NCBI RefSeq assembly: GCF_002741945.1 | Contig: NZ_MDVN01000018.1 | Coordinates: forward strand, 1 to 64,000 | Length of the DNA: 64,000 nucleotides | Direction: 5' to 3' | Source: Gaetbulibacter sp. 4G1 | GTDB taxonomy: Bacteria > Bacteroidota > Bacteroidia > Flavobacteriales > Flavobacteriaceae | Part shown: piece after piece, positions 46,206 to 56,176 of the stretch | Layout of the letters: every line of letters starts with the position of its first letter | How positions within the stretch are numbered: the stretch's first letter is position 1 | Position numbers and translations under genes: made by a program | The notes under the pieces: model-generated | Seen by the model: only the letters and a program-made list of their open reading frames with translations | The model's database searches: none | Told to the model about the DNA's origin: nothing

Positions 46206-48542
46206 ATGAATATTTTGAAGAATAATAGAAGACTTAAATATTTTAGCGCACTTATATTGAGCTTAATTTTATTAAGCTCATGTAATGAAAGAAAGCTGGA
46301 ACTTCAAATTGGTGAAGCACATATTATTCCTAAGCCAATAAACCTTATTAAATCTGAAGGACATTTTGAAATAAAGGAGTCTTCAATAATAGCTGTTGAA
46401 AATGAAATGCAGGAAAATATTGCTAGTCAATTTTTTAGCCAATTTCAAGAAGTAGCTGGTTGGACACCTCGAATAGTAATTGCAGATAAAGGTGATATTA
46501 CCTTTTCTACTAATAAAACAATTGAAGCAGAGGGGTATCAATTAAAAACTTCTGCTGATGAGATAAACATTGAAGCATCATCGAAAGCAGGCTTTTTTTA
46601 TGCTTTACAAAGTTTAAAACAATTACTACCTACGGCTTTTTATAAAAACACATTACAAAATGTTAGATGGGGTATTCCAATTGTAGATATTAAAGATAAT
46701 CCAGCGTTTGGTTGGCGTGGTTATATGCTCGATGTATCACGACACTTTTTTAATAAAGAACAAGTAAAGGAAGTAATTGATTATATGGCAGAGCTGAAAC
46801 TAAACCGGTTTCATTGGCATTTGGCAGACGATCAAGGGTGGCGTTTAGAGATTAAAAGTTATCCTAAGCTTACAGAGATTGGAGCTTGGAGAGTAGATTA
46901 TAATATTACTGATGAAACTAAATCTAATTGGTGGGGAAGACCAGAACAGAAACCTGATGAAAAAGCGACTTATGGCGGATTTTATACACAAGAAGATGTT
47001 AAAGAGATTATTGATTATGCCAAAGAACGATATATAGAGATTATTCCAGAAATTGATATGCCAGGACATGCGCAGGCTACTATAGCTTCTTATCCAGAAA
47101 TTGGCTGTGTAAATGCTGAACCTTATGTTGCTACAGGGGGCGTTTTTAAGAATAACACATACAACCCTGGTAAAGAAGAAACTTTTCAGTTTGCCGAAAC
47201 AATGCTTAATGAAGTTATGGATTTATTCCCTTTTAAATATGTTCATATTGGTGGTGACGAGTGTAGTAAGGAGCAATGGAAAGTAGATCCGTATGCGCAG
47301 CAAAGAATGAAAGATGAAAACTTAAAAGACGAGCATGAATTACAAAGCTATTTTATTAAGCGTATTGAAAAAATAATTAATAAACGGAATCGTATCATGA
47401 TTGGCTGGGATGAAATACTTGAAGGCGGTTTAGCTCCTAATGCTACAGTAATGAGTTGGAGAGGAGAAAAAGGAGGTATCGCTTCTGCAAAAGCGGGGCA
47501 CGAAGTTATAATGACACCCAGTAATTATTGTTATATAGATTTAAAACAAGGTCATGATGACTTAGAACCTAATTTAGGGTACTCACGTTTATTGCTTTCA
47601 ACATCATATAATTACAAAGTTATACCTGAAGCATTAACACAAGAAGAAGGGCGGCTTATAAAAGGCATTCAAGCGAATATGTGGACCGAGTCCATTAGTG
47701 ATTGGGGCAAATTTACTTACATGAGTTTCCCTAGAACTTATGCTATTGCCGAAAGTGCATGGACACCACATGAGAAGAAAAACTGGAATGATTTTACAAA
47801 CCGGCTTTATACACAGTTCAATAGACTAGACGCGCAAGAAGTTAGGTATGCAGTAAGTGCTTTTAGCCCTTGGATTGACCATACTGCGAATGGAAAAGAA
47901 ATAGAGATCCAAATGAAAACGGAGGTTAATGGGTTAAATATTCATTATACTTTAGATGGAACTGAACCTACTATTCAATCTTCTAAATATAATGGCCCAT
48001 TTAGTATTTCAGAAACAGCACAATTAAAAGCTAGATCATTTAATAATGATAAACCTGTAGGGTATGTTTCAGCAAAAAAGTTTTTAATTCATAAAGCAAA
48101 AAATGCAAAAGTTTTTGATAAACAAGGAAAGAGAATTGAAAAATTATCCGATTTGAGTTATGGATCCCTTTCAAAAGGGGATAAGTCTTGGTGTCATTTT
48201 TTAGACGCTGTAGAATTTGATGTTGTTTTCAATGAAGAAACTCAAGTAAAGCAAATACAATTTGATGCTTTACGATTTACTATTTCTGGAATTTATCCAC
48301 CATCAGAAATTGAAGTCTTTGGTTCTACAGATGGAAAAACATTTAAGCTATTAACCAAAAAAGAACAGTTAGAAGTGGCAACTGAGCAAGGGAGGAATAA
48401 AGTAAATATTAGTTTGCCTTTTGATGCAGTTAATGTAAAAACATTAAAAATTAAGGCAAAAGGGTTTAACCCTATTCCAGAAGGACATCATAAAAATGGA
48501 AGTCGGTCACATATCTGGATAGATGAAATCATAGTTAATTAA
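46206..48542 (+). CDS. GH20 beta-N-acetylhexosaminidase with chitobiase-C and discoidin-like tail
   Basis: I prefer the ATG at 46206 over the one at 46188, which would overlap the SDR gene; from 46206 the lipoprotein signal is of normal length with lipobox LLSSC (Cys26). The 778-residue product has the GH20b domain, the barrel motifs WRGYMLDVSRHFF, HWHLADDQGWR, IPEIDMPGH and HIGGDE (catalytic D351-E352), then a chitobiase-C domain (IHYTLDGTEPT) and an F5/8C-like module ending HIWIDEIIVN. It is clearly related to the GH20 at 22753. Its insertion between fucose-catabolic genes is odd, since it is exported and they are cytoplasmic. Confidence 0.92.
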   Translation: MNILKNNRRLKYFSALILSLILLSSCNERKLELQIGEAHIIPKPINLIKSEGHFEIKESSIIAVENEMQENIASQFFSQFQEVAGWTPRIVIADKGDITFSTNKTIEAEGYQLKTSADEINIEASSKAGFFYALQSLKQLLPTAFYKNTLQNVRWGIPIVDIKDNPAFGWRGYMLDVSRHFFNKEQVKEVIDYMAELKLNRFHWHLADDQGWRLEIKSYPKLTEIGAWRVDYNITDETKSNWWGRPEQKPDEKATYGGFYTQEDVKEIIDYAKERYIEIIPEIDMPGHAQATIASYPEIGCVNAEPYVATGGVFKNNTYNPGKEETFQFAETMLNEVMDLFPFKYVHIGGDECSKEQWKVDPYAQQRMKDENLKDEHELQSYFIKRIEKIINKRNRIMIGWDEILEGGLAPNATVMSWRGEKGGIASAKAGHEVIMTPSNYCYIDLKQGHDDLEPNLGYSRLLLSTSYNYKVIPEALTQEEGRLIKGIQANMWTESISDWGKFTYMSFPRTYAIAESAWTPHEKKNWNDFTNRLYTQFNRLDAQEVRYAVSAFSPWIDHTANGKEIEIQMKTEVNGLNIHYTLDGTEPTIQSSKYNGPFSISETAQLKARSFNNDKPVGYVSAKKFLIHKAKNAKVFDKQGKRIEKLSDLSYGSLSKGDKSWCHFLDAVEFDVVFNEETQVKQIQFDALRFTISGIYPPSEIEVFGSTDGKTFKLLTKKEQLEVATEQGRNKVNISLPFDAVNVKTLKIKAKGFNPIPEGHHKNGSRSHIWIDEIIVN

Positions 48543-48579
48543 AAGGTGAATTTTTTGCAAATTTAGAGTTGATATATAA

Positions 48580-49431
48580 ATGAAAGTATATAAAAAAGAG
48601 CAAGCAGCAATAGTAGAATTCGAAAACTCTTTTTATGAATTAGAAGTAAATAATTGGGATCATTTTATTAATAGAAGTGGTTTATATGCTTTTTTGAAAA
48701 AACAAATTGAGACGGCAAAAGTTGTTAGTAAAAAATTACTTAAAAATATTGAAGCTCCAATTGGAGCTCAAGAAGTTTGGGCAGCTGGAGTTACTTACCT
48801 TAGAAGCAAAGAAGCAAGAATGGATGAAGCGAAAGCTTCAGGAGGTGATGTTTTCTATAATAAAGTGTATGATGCAGATAGGCCAGAGTTATTTTTTAAA
48901 GCTACATCTCAAAGAGTAGTAGGTACAGGAAAAGAAATTAATATTAGAAAAGATTCAGATTGGGATGTACCCGAACCAGAGTTAACGTTATTAATAAATT
49001 CAGCTGGAGAAATTCAAGGATATACTATTGGAAATGATGTGAGTTCTAGAAGTATAGAAGGCGAAAACCCATTATACTTGCCACAAGCCAAAGTGTTTGA
49101 AAAATGCGCAGGTTTAGGCCCTTGCATCTATATATCTGAAAACCCTTTACCTGCAGAAACAGAAATTGAAATAGAAATTGAAAGAAATGATAAGGTGATG
49201 TATTACGGAAAAGTGGAGATAGGAATGATGAAAAGAACTCATAATGAGTTGATAGAGTATCTTTTTAGAGAATGCGATTTTCCAAATGGTGTTTTTTTAA
49301 TGACAGGAACATGCTTAGTTCCTGATGATGATTTTACACTTAAAATAGGAGATAAAATAACCATAACTATTTCACCTATAGGTACATTAATTAATTATGT
49401 ATCTATGAAAACGGCTGAAATTAAAAATTAA
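48580..49431 (+). CDS. FAH-fold sugar-acid enzyme, 2-keto-3-deoxy-acid dehydratase-like
   Basis: A 283-residue cytoplasmic protein of the fumarylacetoacetate hydrolase superfamily. [15 protein letters not shown] near 67-82, [10 protein letters not shown] (metal-binding Glu pair), [21 protein letters not shown] and [14 protein letters not shown] resemble the 2-keto-3-deoxy-D-arabinonate dehydratase branch rather than the diketo-acid hydrolases. In the locus it may act on 2-keto-3-deoxy-fuconate or a related C5/C6 acid. A second FAH-fold gene at 63686 belongs to another branch, so the two are probably not redundant. The next gene, a GH29, starts 37 bases later. Confidence 0.8.
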   Translation: MKVYKKEQAAIVEFENSFYELEVNNWDHFINRSGLYAFLKKQIETAKVVSKKLLKNIEAPIGAQEVWAAGVTYLRSKEARMDEAKASGGDVFYNKVYDADRPELFFKATSQRVVGTGKEINIRKDSDWDVPEPELTLLINSAGEIQGYTIGNDVSSRSIEGENPLYLPQAKVFEKCAGLGPCIYISENPLPAETEIEIEIERNDKVMYYGKVEIGMMKRTHNELIEYLFRECDFPNGVFLMTGTCLVPDDDFTLKIGDKITITISPIGTLINYVSMKTAEIKN

Positions 49432-49468
49432 TAAGTTTTATTAAAATTAGCAAAACAGTTTTAAACGA

Positions 49469-51268
49469 ATGAGAATAATACGATTAACAATTATATTTTT
49501 TTCGCTGAGTATATTTTTTGGAAAGGCACAAAATATTAATGAATCAGAATTGATAAAATCAGTTCAAGAACGCCCATACCCTGAATGGTTTAAAGATGCC
49601 AAATTAGGTGTTTTTATACATTGGGGCCTGTATTCAGTACCAGCTTATGGTGGTAAAGAATCATATGCTGAGTGGTTTTTACGAGGGCTACAACTAAATG
49701 ACACCTTACGTACAAGTTTTGTTAAGAAGACTTATGGTGATAATTTTACTTATAAAGACTTTGCTCCATTATTTAAAGCCGAATTATTTAATCCAGATGA
49801 ATGGGCAACCTTATTCAAAAATGCTGGAGCGAAATATGTGATGTTTGTATCAAAGCACCACGATGGTTATGCCTTATGGCCGAGTAAATATAATAGAAAC
49901 TGGAATAGTTTTGATGTAGGACCTAAACGCGATTTGGTTGGAGAATTAACTAAATCTGTTAGAAAATCTGGACTAAAAATGGGATTGTACTATTCTCTTG
50001 CAGAATGGAACCATCCATTACACCGTTGGTATACCGATCCTCACGATAGTATTGGAAATTATGTAGACAATTATATGATTCCTCAGTTTAAAGAATTAAT
50101 TTCTACTTACAAACCATCATTGATTTTTGCTGACGGCGAATGGTTTAATACAGCAAAGCAATGGCATTCGGCTGAATTAATTGATTGGTATTATAACCTA
50201 GTAGGAGATGATGCAATTGTTAATAACCGTTGGGGACATGGTTTAGATGTTGGGTTTTTAACACCTGAATATAGCGCTGGAATAAAAGTAACCAATAGAC
50301 CTTGGGCAGAAGTAAGAGGGTTAGGCCGATCTTTTGGTTTAAACAGAAATGAAAATTTGGAGGCTTATGGAACATCACAAGAGCTTATTCATCGTTTTGT
50401 ACAAGCAGTTGCTAATGGAGGAGGAATGATTTTAAATGTTGGACCTAAAGCAGATGGGCAAATACCTTTAATTCAACAAGAACGCTTAATTCAATTAGGT
50501 AATTGGTTAAAAATTAATGGTGATGCTATTTATGGTTCTAAGCCATTTTCAATTAAAGAAGAAGAAAAAGAAGTTACTATTAACCGTATAGATAATCAAA
50601 TTAATTTTAATTGGGTACGAAACTCTCCAATGAAAGGAATTAAAGAAGACAATTTTGCGGTTGAGTGGAATGGCTTCATTGAAGCACCAAAAACGGATAC
50701 ATATACCTTTGAAATTAAAGCTGATGATGAAGCTGTTGTTTATATAAACAACAAATTAGTTATTAATCAAAATTATACAGCAAAAGGGTCTCAATCTGAA
50801 GTAATGGGGGCAAATACAAGTGCATCATCAATAGGGAAAATAAAATTAAAAGCTGGTGAGCTATATGCCATTCAAATTAAATATAGAGAGAAAAAGCAAA
50901 ACGCGTCTATTGCTTTATTTTGGAACACAAAAAATAAAGACAAGCAATTAGTTCCACCTTCTGCATTGTTTTTAGATAAGGAAAAATCAAAGAATGGGTT
51001 GACAGGAAGTTACTCATCTCTTAAAACCTACCTATGTTATACTCAAAATAAAAGCAAGGTTTATGCTATTAGTTTTGAATGGCCAGAAGAAAACCTAGTA
51101 TTAACTATTCCAAATCCAGGTAAAGATGCAGAGGTTAAATTGTTAGGGTTGAATAAAACATTGCCATGGCAATATATAAATGGAAAAATGCATATTAATA
51201 CAAGTAGCATTAAGTATAGAGAAATGCCATCTCATGATGCTTGGACTTTTGAAATTGATAAAAATTAA
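49469..51268 (+). CDS. GH29 alpha-L-fucosidase with PA14 domain
   Basis: A 599-residue secreted enzyme, signal peptide about 1-20. Motifs: GVFIHWGLYSVPAYG, SKHHDGYALW and FADGEW with nucleophile Asp222. After the barrel (to about 365) comes a PA14-type domain (about 380-503: NGFIEAPKTDTYTFEIKADD, VVYINNKLVI), a carbohydrate-binding fold rarely found in single-domain fucosidases, and a final beta-sandwich. It begins a dense fucosidase run in which gaps are 3 bases or less for four genes. The related GH29 at 53617 shares its AEWF/SEWY and RDLVGEL features, suggesting duplication. Confidence 0.92.
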   Translation: MRIIRLTIIFFSLSIFFGKAQNINESELIKSVQERPYPEWFKDAKLGVFIHWGLYSVPAYGGKESYAEWFLRGLQLNDTLRTSFVKKTYGDNFTYKDFAPLFKAELFNPDEWATLFKNAGAKYVMFVSKHHDGYALWPSKYNRNWNSFDVGPKRDLVGELTKSVRKSGLKMGLYYSLAEWNHPLHRWYTDPHDSIGNYVDNYMIPQFKELISTYKPSLIFADGEWFNTAKQWHSAELIDWYYNLVGDDAIVNNRWGHGLDVGFLTPEYSAGIKVTNRPWAEVRGLGRSFGLNRNENLEAYGTSQELIHRFVQAVANGGGMILNVGPKADGQIPLIQQERLIQLGNWLKINGDAIYGSKPFSIKEEEKEVTINRIDNQINFNWVRNSPMKGIKEDNFAVEWNGFIEAPKTDTYTFEIKADDEAVVYINNKLVINQNYTAKGSQSEVMGANTSASSIGKIKLKAGELYAIQIKYREKKQNASIALFWNTKNKDKQLVPPSALFLDKEKSKNGLTGSYSSLKTYLCYTQNKSKVYAISFEWPEENLVLTIPNPGKDAEVKLLGLNKTLPWQYINGKMHINTSSIKYREMPSHDAWTFEIDKN

Positions 51269-51271
51269 AGT

Positions 51272-53620
51272 ATGAGAAAATACATTTCTTTCATATGTTT
51301 TGCCATTTTCATTTTTATGGCGGCATGTTCTAAACAGCAAGAACAAGTGGTCAATGTCGTTTCTGATGGAAATGGAGATTCTATTTCTACCTTTAATACT
51401 ATTGAAGAGGCACTTGGTAAGGTAGAAGAAATGCGTAATGAGAATATTAATAGTCCTATAACTATAAATATTTCTGAAGGCGTATATAGGCTAAATTCTG
51501 CTGCAAAAATAAAACCAGCCTATGGAGAATTAAAACTGATAGGAGCAGGGGTAGATAAAACAATTATTAAAGGATCAAAAACTCTTCAGTTGAAATGGGA
51601 AAAATATGATGATAACATTTGGGTAGCTCAAATACCAAAAAACGAATCATTTGATCAACTTTACATTAATGGAAATCAACAGATATTAGCTCGATATCCA
51701 AACTATAATGAAAACGGAGGGCATTGGCAGGGGCATGCAAGCGATGCTATTTCATCTGATCGTGTTGCTACATGGAAAAACCCTAAAGGCGCTATTATAC
51801 ATGCCATGCATCGAGGAGAATGGGGAGGATTTCATTACCTCGCTGAAGGTGTAAATGATAAAGGAGAATTAATATTAACTAAAGGGCATCAAAATAATAG
51901 ACCATCAAAAATGCATGACACTTACCGTATGGTTGAAAATGTTTTTGAAGAACTTGATAACCCAAAAGAATGGTATTTAGATTCAAATAATCAATTATAC
52001 TATTGGCCAGATGCAAAAACAGATTTAAACAATGCTACTTTCGAAATTGTGCAACAAAAACACCTTATCGATATTATTGGTTCTGAAGAAAATCCTGTAA
52101 AAAATATTAGCATTAGTGGTATTAAATTCGAACATACACAGCGTACATTATTTGAAGATTACGAACCTTTATTGCGCAGCGATTGGACCATATACAGAGG
52201 AGGAGCATTATTTATCGAAGGCACAGAAAATGTTGAAATTGAAAATTGTGAATTCACAAATCTGGGAGGCAATGCTATTTTTGTAAGCGCATACAATAGA
52301 GATGTGTCCATAAAAAATAATCACATTCATGATTGTGGCGCAACTGCCATTAATTTTGTGGGAAGCCCAACAGCTGTACGTTCACCTTCTTTTCAATATT
52401 ATGAATTTGTAGAGCTTACCAAGTTAGATACTATTAAGGGGCCTAAAAATAATAACTACCCAAGTGTATCTAAAATTGACAATAATCTTATTTATCGTAT
52501 TGGACGGATAGAAAAACAAACTGCAGGTGTAAATATATCTATGGCCATGGATATTACGGTTAGTAATAATACTATATACGATGTGCCCAGAGCAGGTATT
52601 AATATTTGTGATGGTACTTGGGGAGGACATATTATTGAGCAAAATGATGTATTTAATACTGTTTTAGAATCTGGTGACCATGGCGCATTTAACTCCTGGG
52701 GGAGAGATCGTTTTTGGCACCCAAACAGGTCTATATTAGACAGTATTGTTGCTATGTACCCAAATATGCCTAAGTGGGATGCTATACACCAAACAATCAT
52801 TAGGAATAACAGATTTAGGTGTGATCATGGTTGGGATATAGACTTGGATGATGGTTCTTCCAATTATAAAATTTACAACAATGTTTGTTTAAATGGAGGC
52901 TTAAAACTTCGAGAAGGTTTTTACAGAACAGTAGAAAATAACATTATGATTAATAATGGTTTTCATCCACATGTTTGGTTTAAAAAGAGTGAAGATATAT
53001 TCAGAAGAAATATAGTATTAACTGAACATAAAGATATTAGACTTCAAGCTTGGGGAAAAGAAGTTGATTTCAATTTATTTCCAGATCAAACAGCATTACT
53101 TAAAGCTCAAAATAATGGCGTAGATACTCACAGCATTTTTGGAAATCCCAACTTTAAAAATCCTGAGCAAGCCGATTATACAGTTTCTGAAAATTCTCCA
53201 GCTTTTCAGATTGGTTTTAAAAACTTTAAAATGAATGACTTTGGCGTAAAAAACGAGAACCTGAAAGCACTTGCAAAGCAACCAGAAACACCAATTATAT
53301 GGAGTGCCAATGCTTCTAAAAAGAATTTAAAAGTAAGTTGGTTAGGAGCTACACTTAAAAATATTGAAACCATGGCTGAGCGTTCGGCTGCTGGACTTAA
53401 TGAAACCTCTGGAGTCTTAATACTTGATATTGAAGATAATTCTATTATTGCTAAGTCAACTCTTGAAAAGGGAGATGTGATTATTAGTGCTGAAAATGAT
53501 AAGACAAAAGTTATTGCAGATTTAATGAATGTTTATCAAAATAATAATTGGAAAGGAGTATTAAATCTGGAGATTTATAGAAATCAAAAATCTCAAAAAT
53601 TAAAAATTAATTTAAAATGA
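51272..53620 (+). CDS. GH141-like parallel beta-helix glycosidase with PDZ-like tail (lipoprotein)
   Basis: A 782-residue lipoprotein (lipobox MAAC, Cys19). Residues about 35-650 form a right-handed parallel beta-helix with repeated VEIENCEF, VSIKNNHIHD, ITVSNNTIYD, GHIIEQNDVF and TIIRNNRF rungs. The RAGINICDGTWGGHIIE and SGDHGAFNSWGRDRFWHPN stretches resemble GH141, a family with alpha-L-fucosidase and xylanase members. The last 100 residues look like a PDZ domain (GVLILDIEDNSIIAKSTLEKGD), unusual for a secreted glycosidase. Surrounded by GH29 genes and overlapping the next one by 4 bases, fucosidase activity is the likeliest guess. GH110 or a lyase is less likely. Confidence 0.78.
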   Translation: MRKYISFICFAIFIFMAACSKQQEQVVNVVSDGNGDSISTFNTIEEALGKVEEMRNENINSPITINISEGVYRLNSAAKIKPAYGELKLIGAGVDKTIIKGSKTLQLKWEKYDDNIWVAQIPKNESFDQLYINGNQQILARYPNYNENGGHWQGHASDAISSDRVATWKNPKGAIIHAMHRGEWGGFHYLAEGVNDKGELILTKGHQNNRPSKMHDTYRMVENVFEELDNPKEWYLDSNNQLYYWPDAKTDLNNATFEIVQQKHLIDIIGSEENPVKNISISGIKFEHTQRTLFEDYEPLLRSDWTIYRGGALFIEGTENVEIENCEFTNLGGNAIFVSAYNRDVSIKNNHIHDCGATAINFVGSPTAVRSPSFQYYEFVELTKLDTIKGPKNNNYPSVSKIDNNLIYRIGRIEKQTAGVNISMAMDITVSNNTIYDVPRAGINICDGTWGGHIIEQNDVFNTVLESGDHGAFNSWGRDRFWHPNRSILDSIVAMYPNMPKWDAIHQTIIRNNRFRCDHGWDIDLDDGSSNYKIYNNVCLNGGLKLREGFYRTVENNIMINNGFHPHVWFKKSEDIFRRNIVLTEHKDIRLQAWGKEVDFNLFPDQTALLKAQNNGVDTHSIFGNPNFKNPEQADYTVSENSPAFQIGFKNFKMNDFGVKNENLKALAKQPETPIIWSANASKKNLKVSWLGATLKNIETMAERSAAGLNETSGVLILDIEDNSIIAKSTLEKGDVIISAENDKTKVIADLMNVYQNNNWKGVLNLEIYRNQKSQKLKINLK

Positions 53621-55104
53621 AAAAAAATATGAAGAAGCATAGGATAGTTATTTTTTTCCTGATGATTTTAGTTTGTGGAATTTCAAAATCTCAAGAAAAC
53701 TATAAGCCAACATGGGAGTCGCTAGATAGTAGACCAATTCCAGGATGGTTTCAAGACGCAAAATTTGGAATTTTTATTCATTGGGGGCCTTACTCAGTTC
53801 CTGCATGGACACCAAAAGGCACATATTCAGAATGGTATCAATATTGGTTGCAAAGTAAATCACTTTTTGGAAATGGAAATTTTAAAGGAGATGAAGTAGC
53901 TAATTTTCATAAAAGAACTTATGGAGATCACTTTTCTTATTACAATTTTGGCGAACTATTTAAAGCCGATTTGTTTAATCCAGATGAGTGGGCACAATTA
54001 TTTGAAAAATCTGGAGCAAAATATATAGTGTTAACATCAAAGCATCATGATGGTTTTACTTTATGGCCAAATAAAGAAGCTAATGATAGAGGTTTTGCAT
54101 GGAATAGTATGGAGGTTGGAGCTAAGCGTGATTTGGTTGGTGAGCTATCTTCTGCAGTAAAAAAGACCGGTGTTAAAATGGGATTATACTATTCGCTCTA
54201 CGAGTGGTATCACCCTTTATGGTTAAATGACAAAGAACGTTTTGTTGATGAGCATTATTTACCGCAGGTAAAAGATTTGGTAACTAAGTACAATCCTGAT
54301 GTTTTATGGGCAGATGGCGAGTGGGATATGGAAGCTGACAAATGGAAATCGAAAGAATTTTTGGCTTGGTTATTTAACGAATCGGTAGCAAAAGATAATA
54401 TTGTTATAAATGATAGGTGGGGAAAAGGAATTCGTAAACATCATGGAGGCTATTTTACTACAGAATATGAAGCTGAAGCTCCTGAGTTTAAACGCCCTTG
54501 GGAAGAGTGTCGCGGTATGGGCTTTTCTTTCGGGTATAATCAAAACGAAGATTTTGAAGACTATAATTCGCCAAAAACCCTAGTTCTTAATCTCGTAAAC
54601 ATTGTAAGCACAGGAGGGAATTTATTACTTGATATAGGACCAGATGCTCGTGGAAGTATTCCAGTAATTATGCAAGAACGTTTGTTACAAATAGGGGAAT
54701 GGTTAAATACAAATGGAGAAGCTATATATGGAACAAAGCCTTGGAAAAACTCATTTCAGTGGTCATTAAAGGGAGAAAAGAACTACAAACCAAAACAGCA
54801 TTATTTAGGAGGCGATTTTATTTTAAAACAAACCATAGACCCAGAACCAGGTTATGCTGTAAAAGAACTGTTTTTTACTCAAAACAGTAATGCCAATTTT
54901 GTAATTGTGCCAGAATGGAGAGAACAGGTTATTATAAGAAACTTTAAACCTTCTAGTAGTACGACTATAACTTTATTGGCCACAGGAGAACCATTAAAAG
55001 GAGTACAGAAAGGCTCAGATTTTATTATAGAAATGCCAGTGTATTTGCCTAAAAAGTTTAAAGAAACTGATGATTATGCTTATGCCATAAAAATTAATAA
55101 ATAA
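53617..55104 (+). CDS. GH29 alpha-L-fucosidase
   Basis: A 495-residue secreted enzyme with a signal peptide ending near GISKSQ (about residue 26). The ATG overlaps the preceding stop by 4 bases (ATGA), implying translational coupling. Motifs: GIFIHWGPYSVPAW, SKHHDGFTLW and LWADGEWD with nucleophile Asp233. The barrel is followed by a beta-sandwich to the end. It is more like the GH29 at 49469 than the others in the window but lacks PA14. All catalytic positions are intact. Confidence 0.93.
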   Translation: MKKNMKKHRIVIFFLMILVCGISKSQENYKPTWESLDSRPIPGWFQDAKFGIFIHWGPYSVPAWTPKGTYSEWYQYWLQSKSLFGNGNFKGDEVANFHKRTYGDHFSYYNFGELFKADLFNPDEWAQLFEKSGAKYIVLTSKHHDGFTLWPNKEANDRGFAWNSMEVGAKRDLVGELSSAVKKTGVKMGLYYSLYEWYHPLWLNDKERFVDEHYLPQVKDLVTKYNPDVLWADGEWDMEADKWKSKEFLAWLFNESVAKDNIVINDRWGKGIRKHHGGYFTTEYEAEAPEFKRPWEECRGMGFSFGYNQNEDFEDYNSPKTLVLNLVNIVSTGGNLLLDIGPDARGSIPVIMQERLLQIGEWLNTNGEAIYGTKPWKNSFQWSLKGEKNYKPKQHYLGGDFILKQTIDPEPGYAVKELFFTQNSNANFVIVPEWREQVIIRNFKPSSSTTITLLATGEPLKGVQKGSDFIIEMPVYLPKKFKETDDYAYAIKINK

Positions 55105-55106
55105 AA

Positions 55107-56153
55107 ATGAAAAGAGTAGCGATTGTATTTCTAATTGTATTTAGCTTCTTAAGTATACAAGCTCAAGAAAAAATTGATTATTTAACAGAAAGTACTAAAG
55201 ATTACGAAAAACGTATGCAATGGTTTTCAGAAGCCAAGTATGGAATGTTTATACATTTTGGCCTGTATAGTCAACTTGGAGGTGTATGGAAAGACAAATC
55301 CTATGATGGCTATGCAGAGTGGATTCAATCTAATGCAGATATAACAGCTCAAGAGTACGCTATGCTTACTGCTACTTTTAATCCTAAAGATTTTGATGCA
55401 GATTTTATTGCAAAAACAGCAAAACAAGCAGGTATGAAATATATCGTTATCACAACAAAGCATCACGAAGGGTTTTGCCTGTGGGATAGCCAATACACTA
55501 CTTTTGATGTAGGTAGCACTCCATTTAAAAGAGATATTTTAAAAGAATTAAGCATAGCTTGTCGTAAATATGGATTAAAATTTGGAACTTATTATAGTAT
55601 TATAGATTGGCATCACCCATCGCAAGAACGTAATATAGATGGCAACAAACCTTGGGGTTGGTGGGGTCAAATTAGAATGAAATTTGGGAAAAAGAAAGAA
55701 TATATTACTTACATGAAAAACCAAATTAAAGAATTAATTGATAACTACGATTCTGATATTCTTTGGTTTGATGGTGATTGGGTAGAGTGGTGGAACTTAG
55801 AAGTAGGTGCAGATTTATACCAATATATAAGAACACTTAAACCAAGCATTATAATTAATAATCGAGTTTCTAAAAGAGCTGTGTTTAAAAAAGATTTTGG
55901 AACTCCAGAACAAGAGCATCCAGAAGATAAGCTAAAACATTATTGGGAAGCTTGTTACACCATGAACCACTCTTGGGGTTTTAAAACGAGTGATACAGAT
56001 TGGAAAAATGCAGAAGTAGTTTATAATAAGCTAAAAGATATTAATAATAAAGGCGGAAACTTATTATTAAACATAGGACCAGATGGTAACGGGAATGTTC
56101 CCAAACAAAGTGTTGAAATCCTTTTGAAGGTAGGAGAAATGTTAAAAAAATAA
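55107..56153 (+). CDS. GH29 alpha-L-fucosidase, catalytic domain only
   Basis: A 348-residue secreted protein, signal peptide about 1-20 (cut near IQAQE). Motifs: GMFIHFGLYSQLGG, TTKHHEGFCLW and LWFDGDW with nucleophile Asp222. It ends right after the barrel (GGNLLLNIGPDGNGNVP near 315-330), without the C-terminal beta-sandwich that most GH29 enzymes have; the stop is in normal context, so this looks like a natural short form, not a truncation by frameshift. It starts 2 bases after the previous GH29. Confidence 0.91.
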   Translation: MKRVAIVFLIVFSFLSIQAQEKIDYLTESTKDYEKRMQWFSEAKYGMFIHFGLYSQLGGVWKDKSYDGYAEWIQSNADITAQEYAMLTATFNPKDFDADFIAKTAKQAGMKYIVITTKHHEGFCLWDSQYTTFDVGSTPFKRDILKELSIACRKYGLKFGTYYSIIDWHHPSQERNIDGNKPWGWWGQIRMKFGKKKEYITYMKNQIKELIDNYDSDILWFDGDWVEWWNLEVGADLYQYIRTLKPSIIINNRVSKRAVFKKDFGTPEQEHPEDKLKHYWEACYTMNHSWGFKTSDTDWKNAEVVYNKLKDINNKGGNLLLNIGPDGNGNVPKQSVEILLKVGEMLKK

Positions 56154-56176
56154 AGACTATAAATTATTTAAAACCA

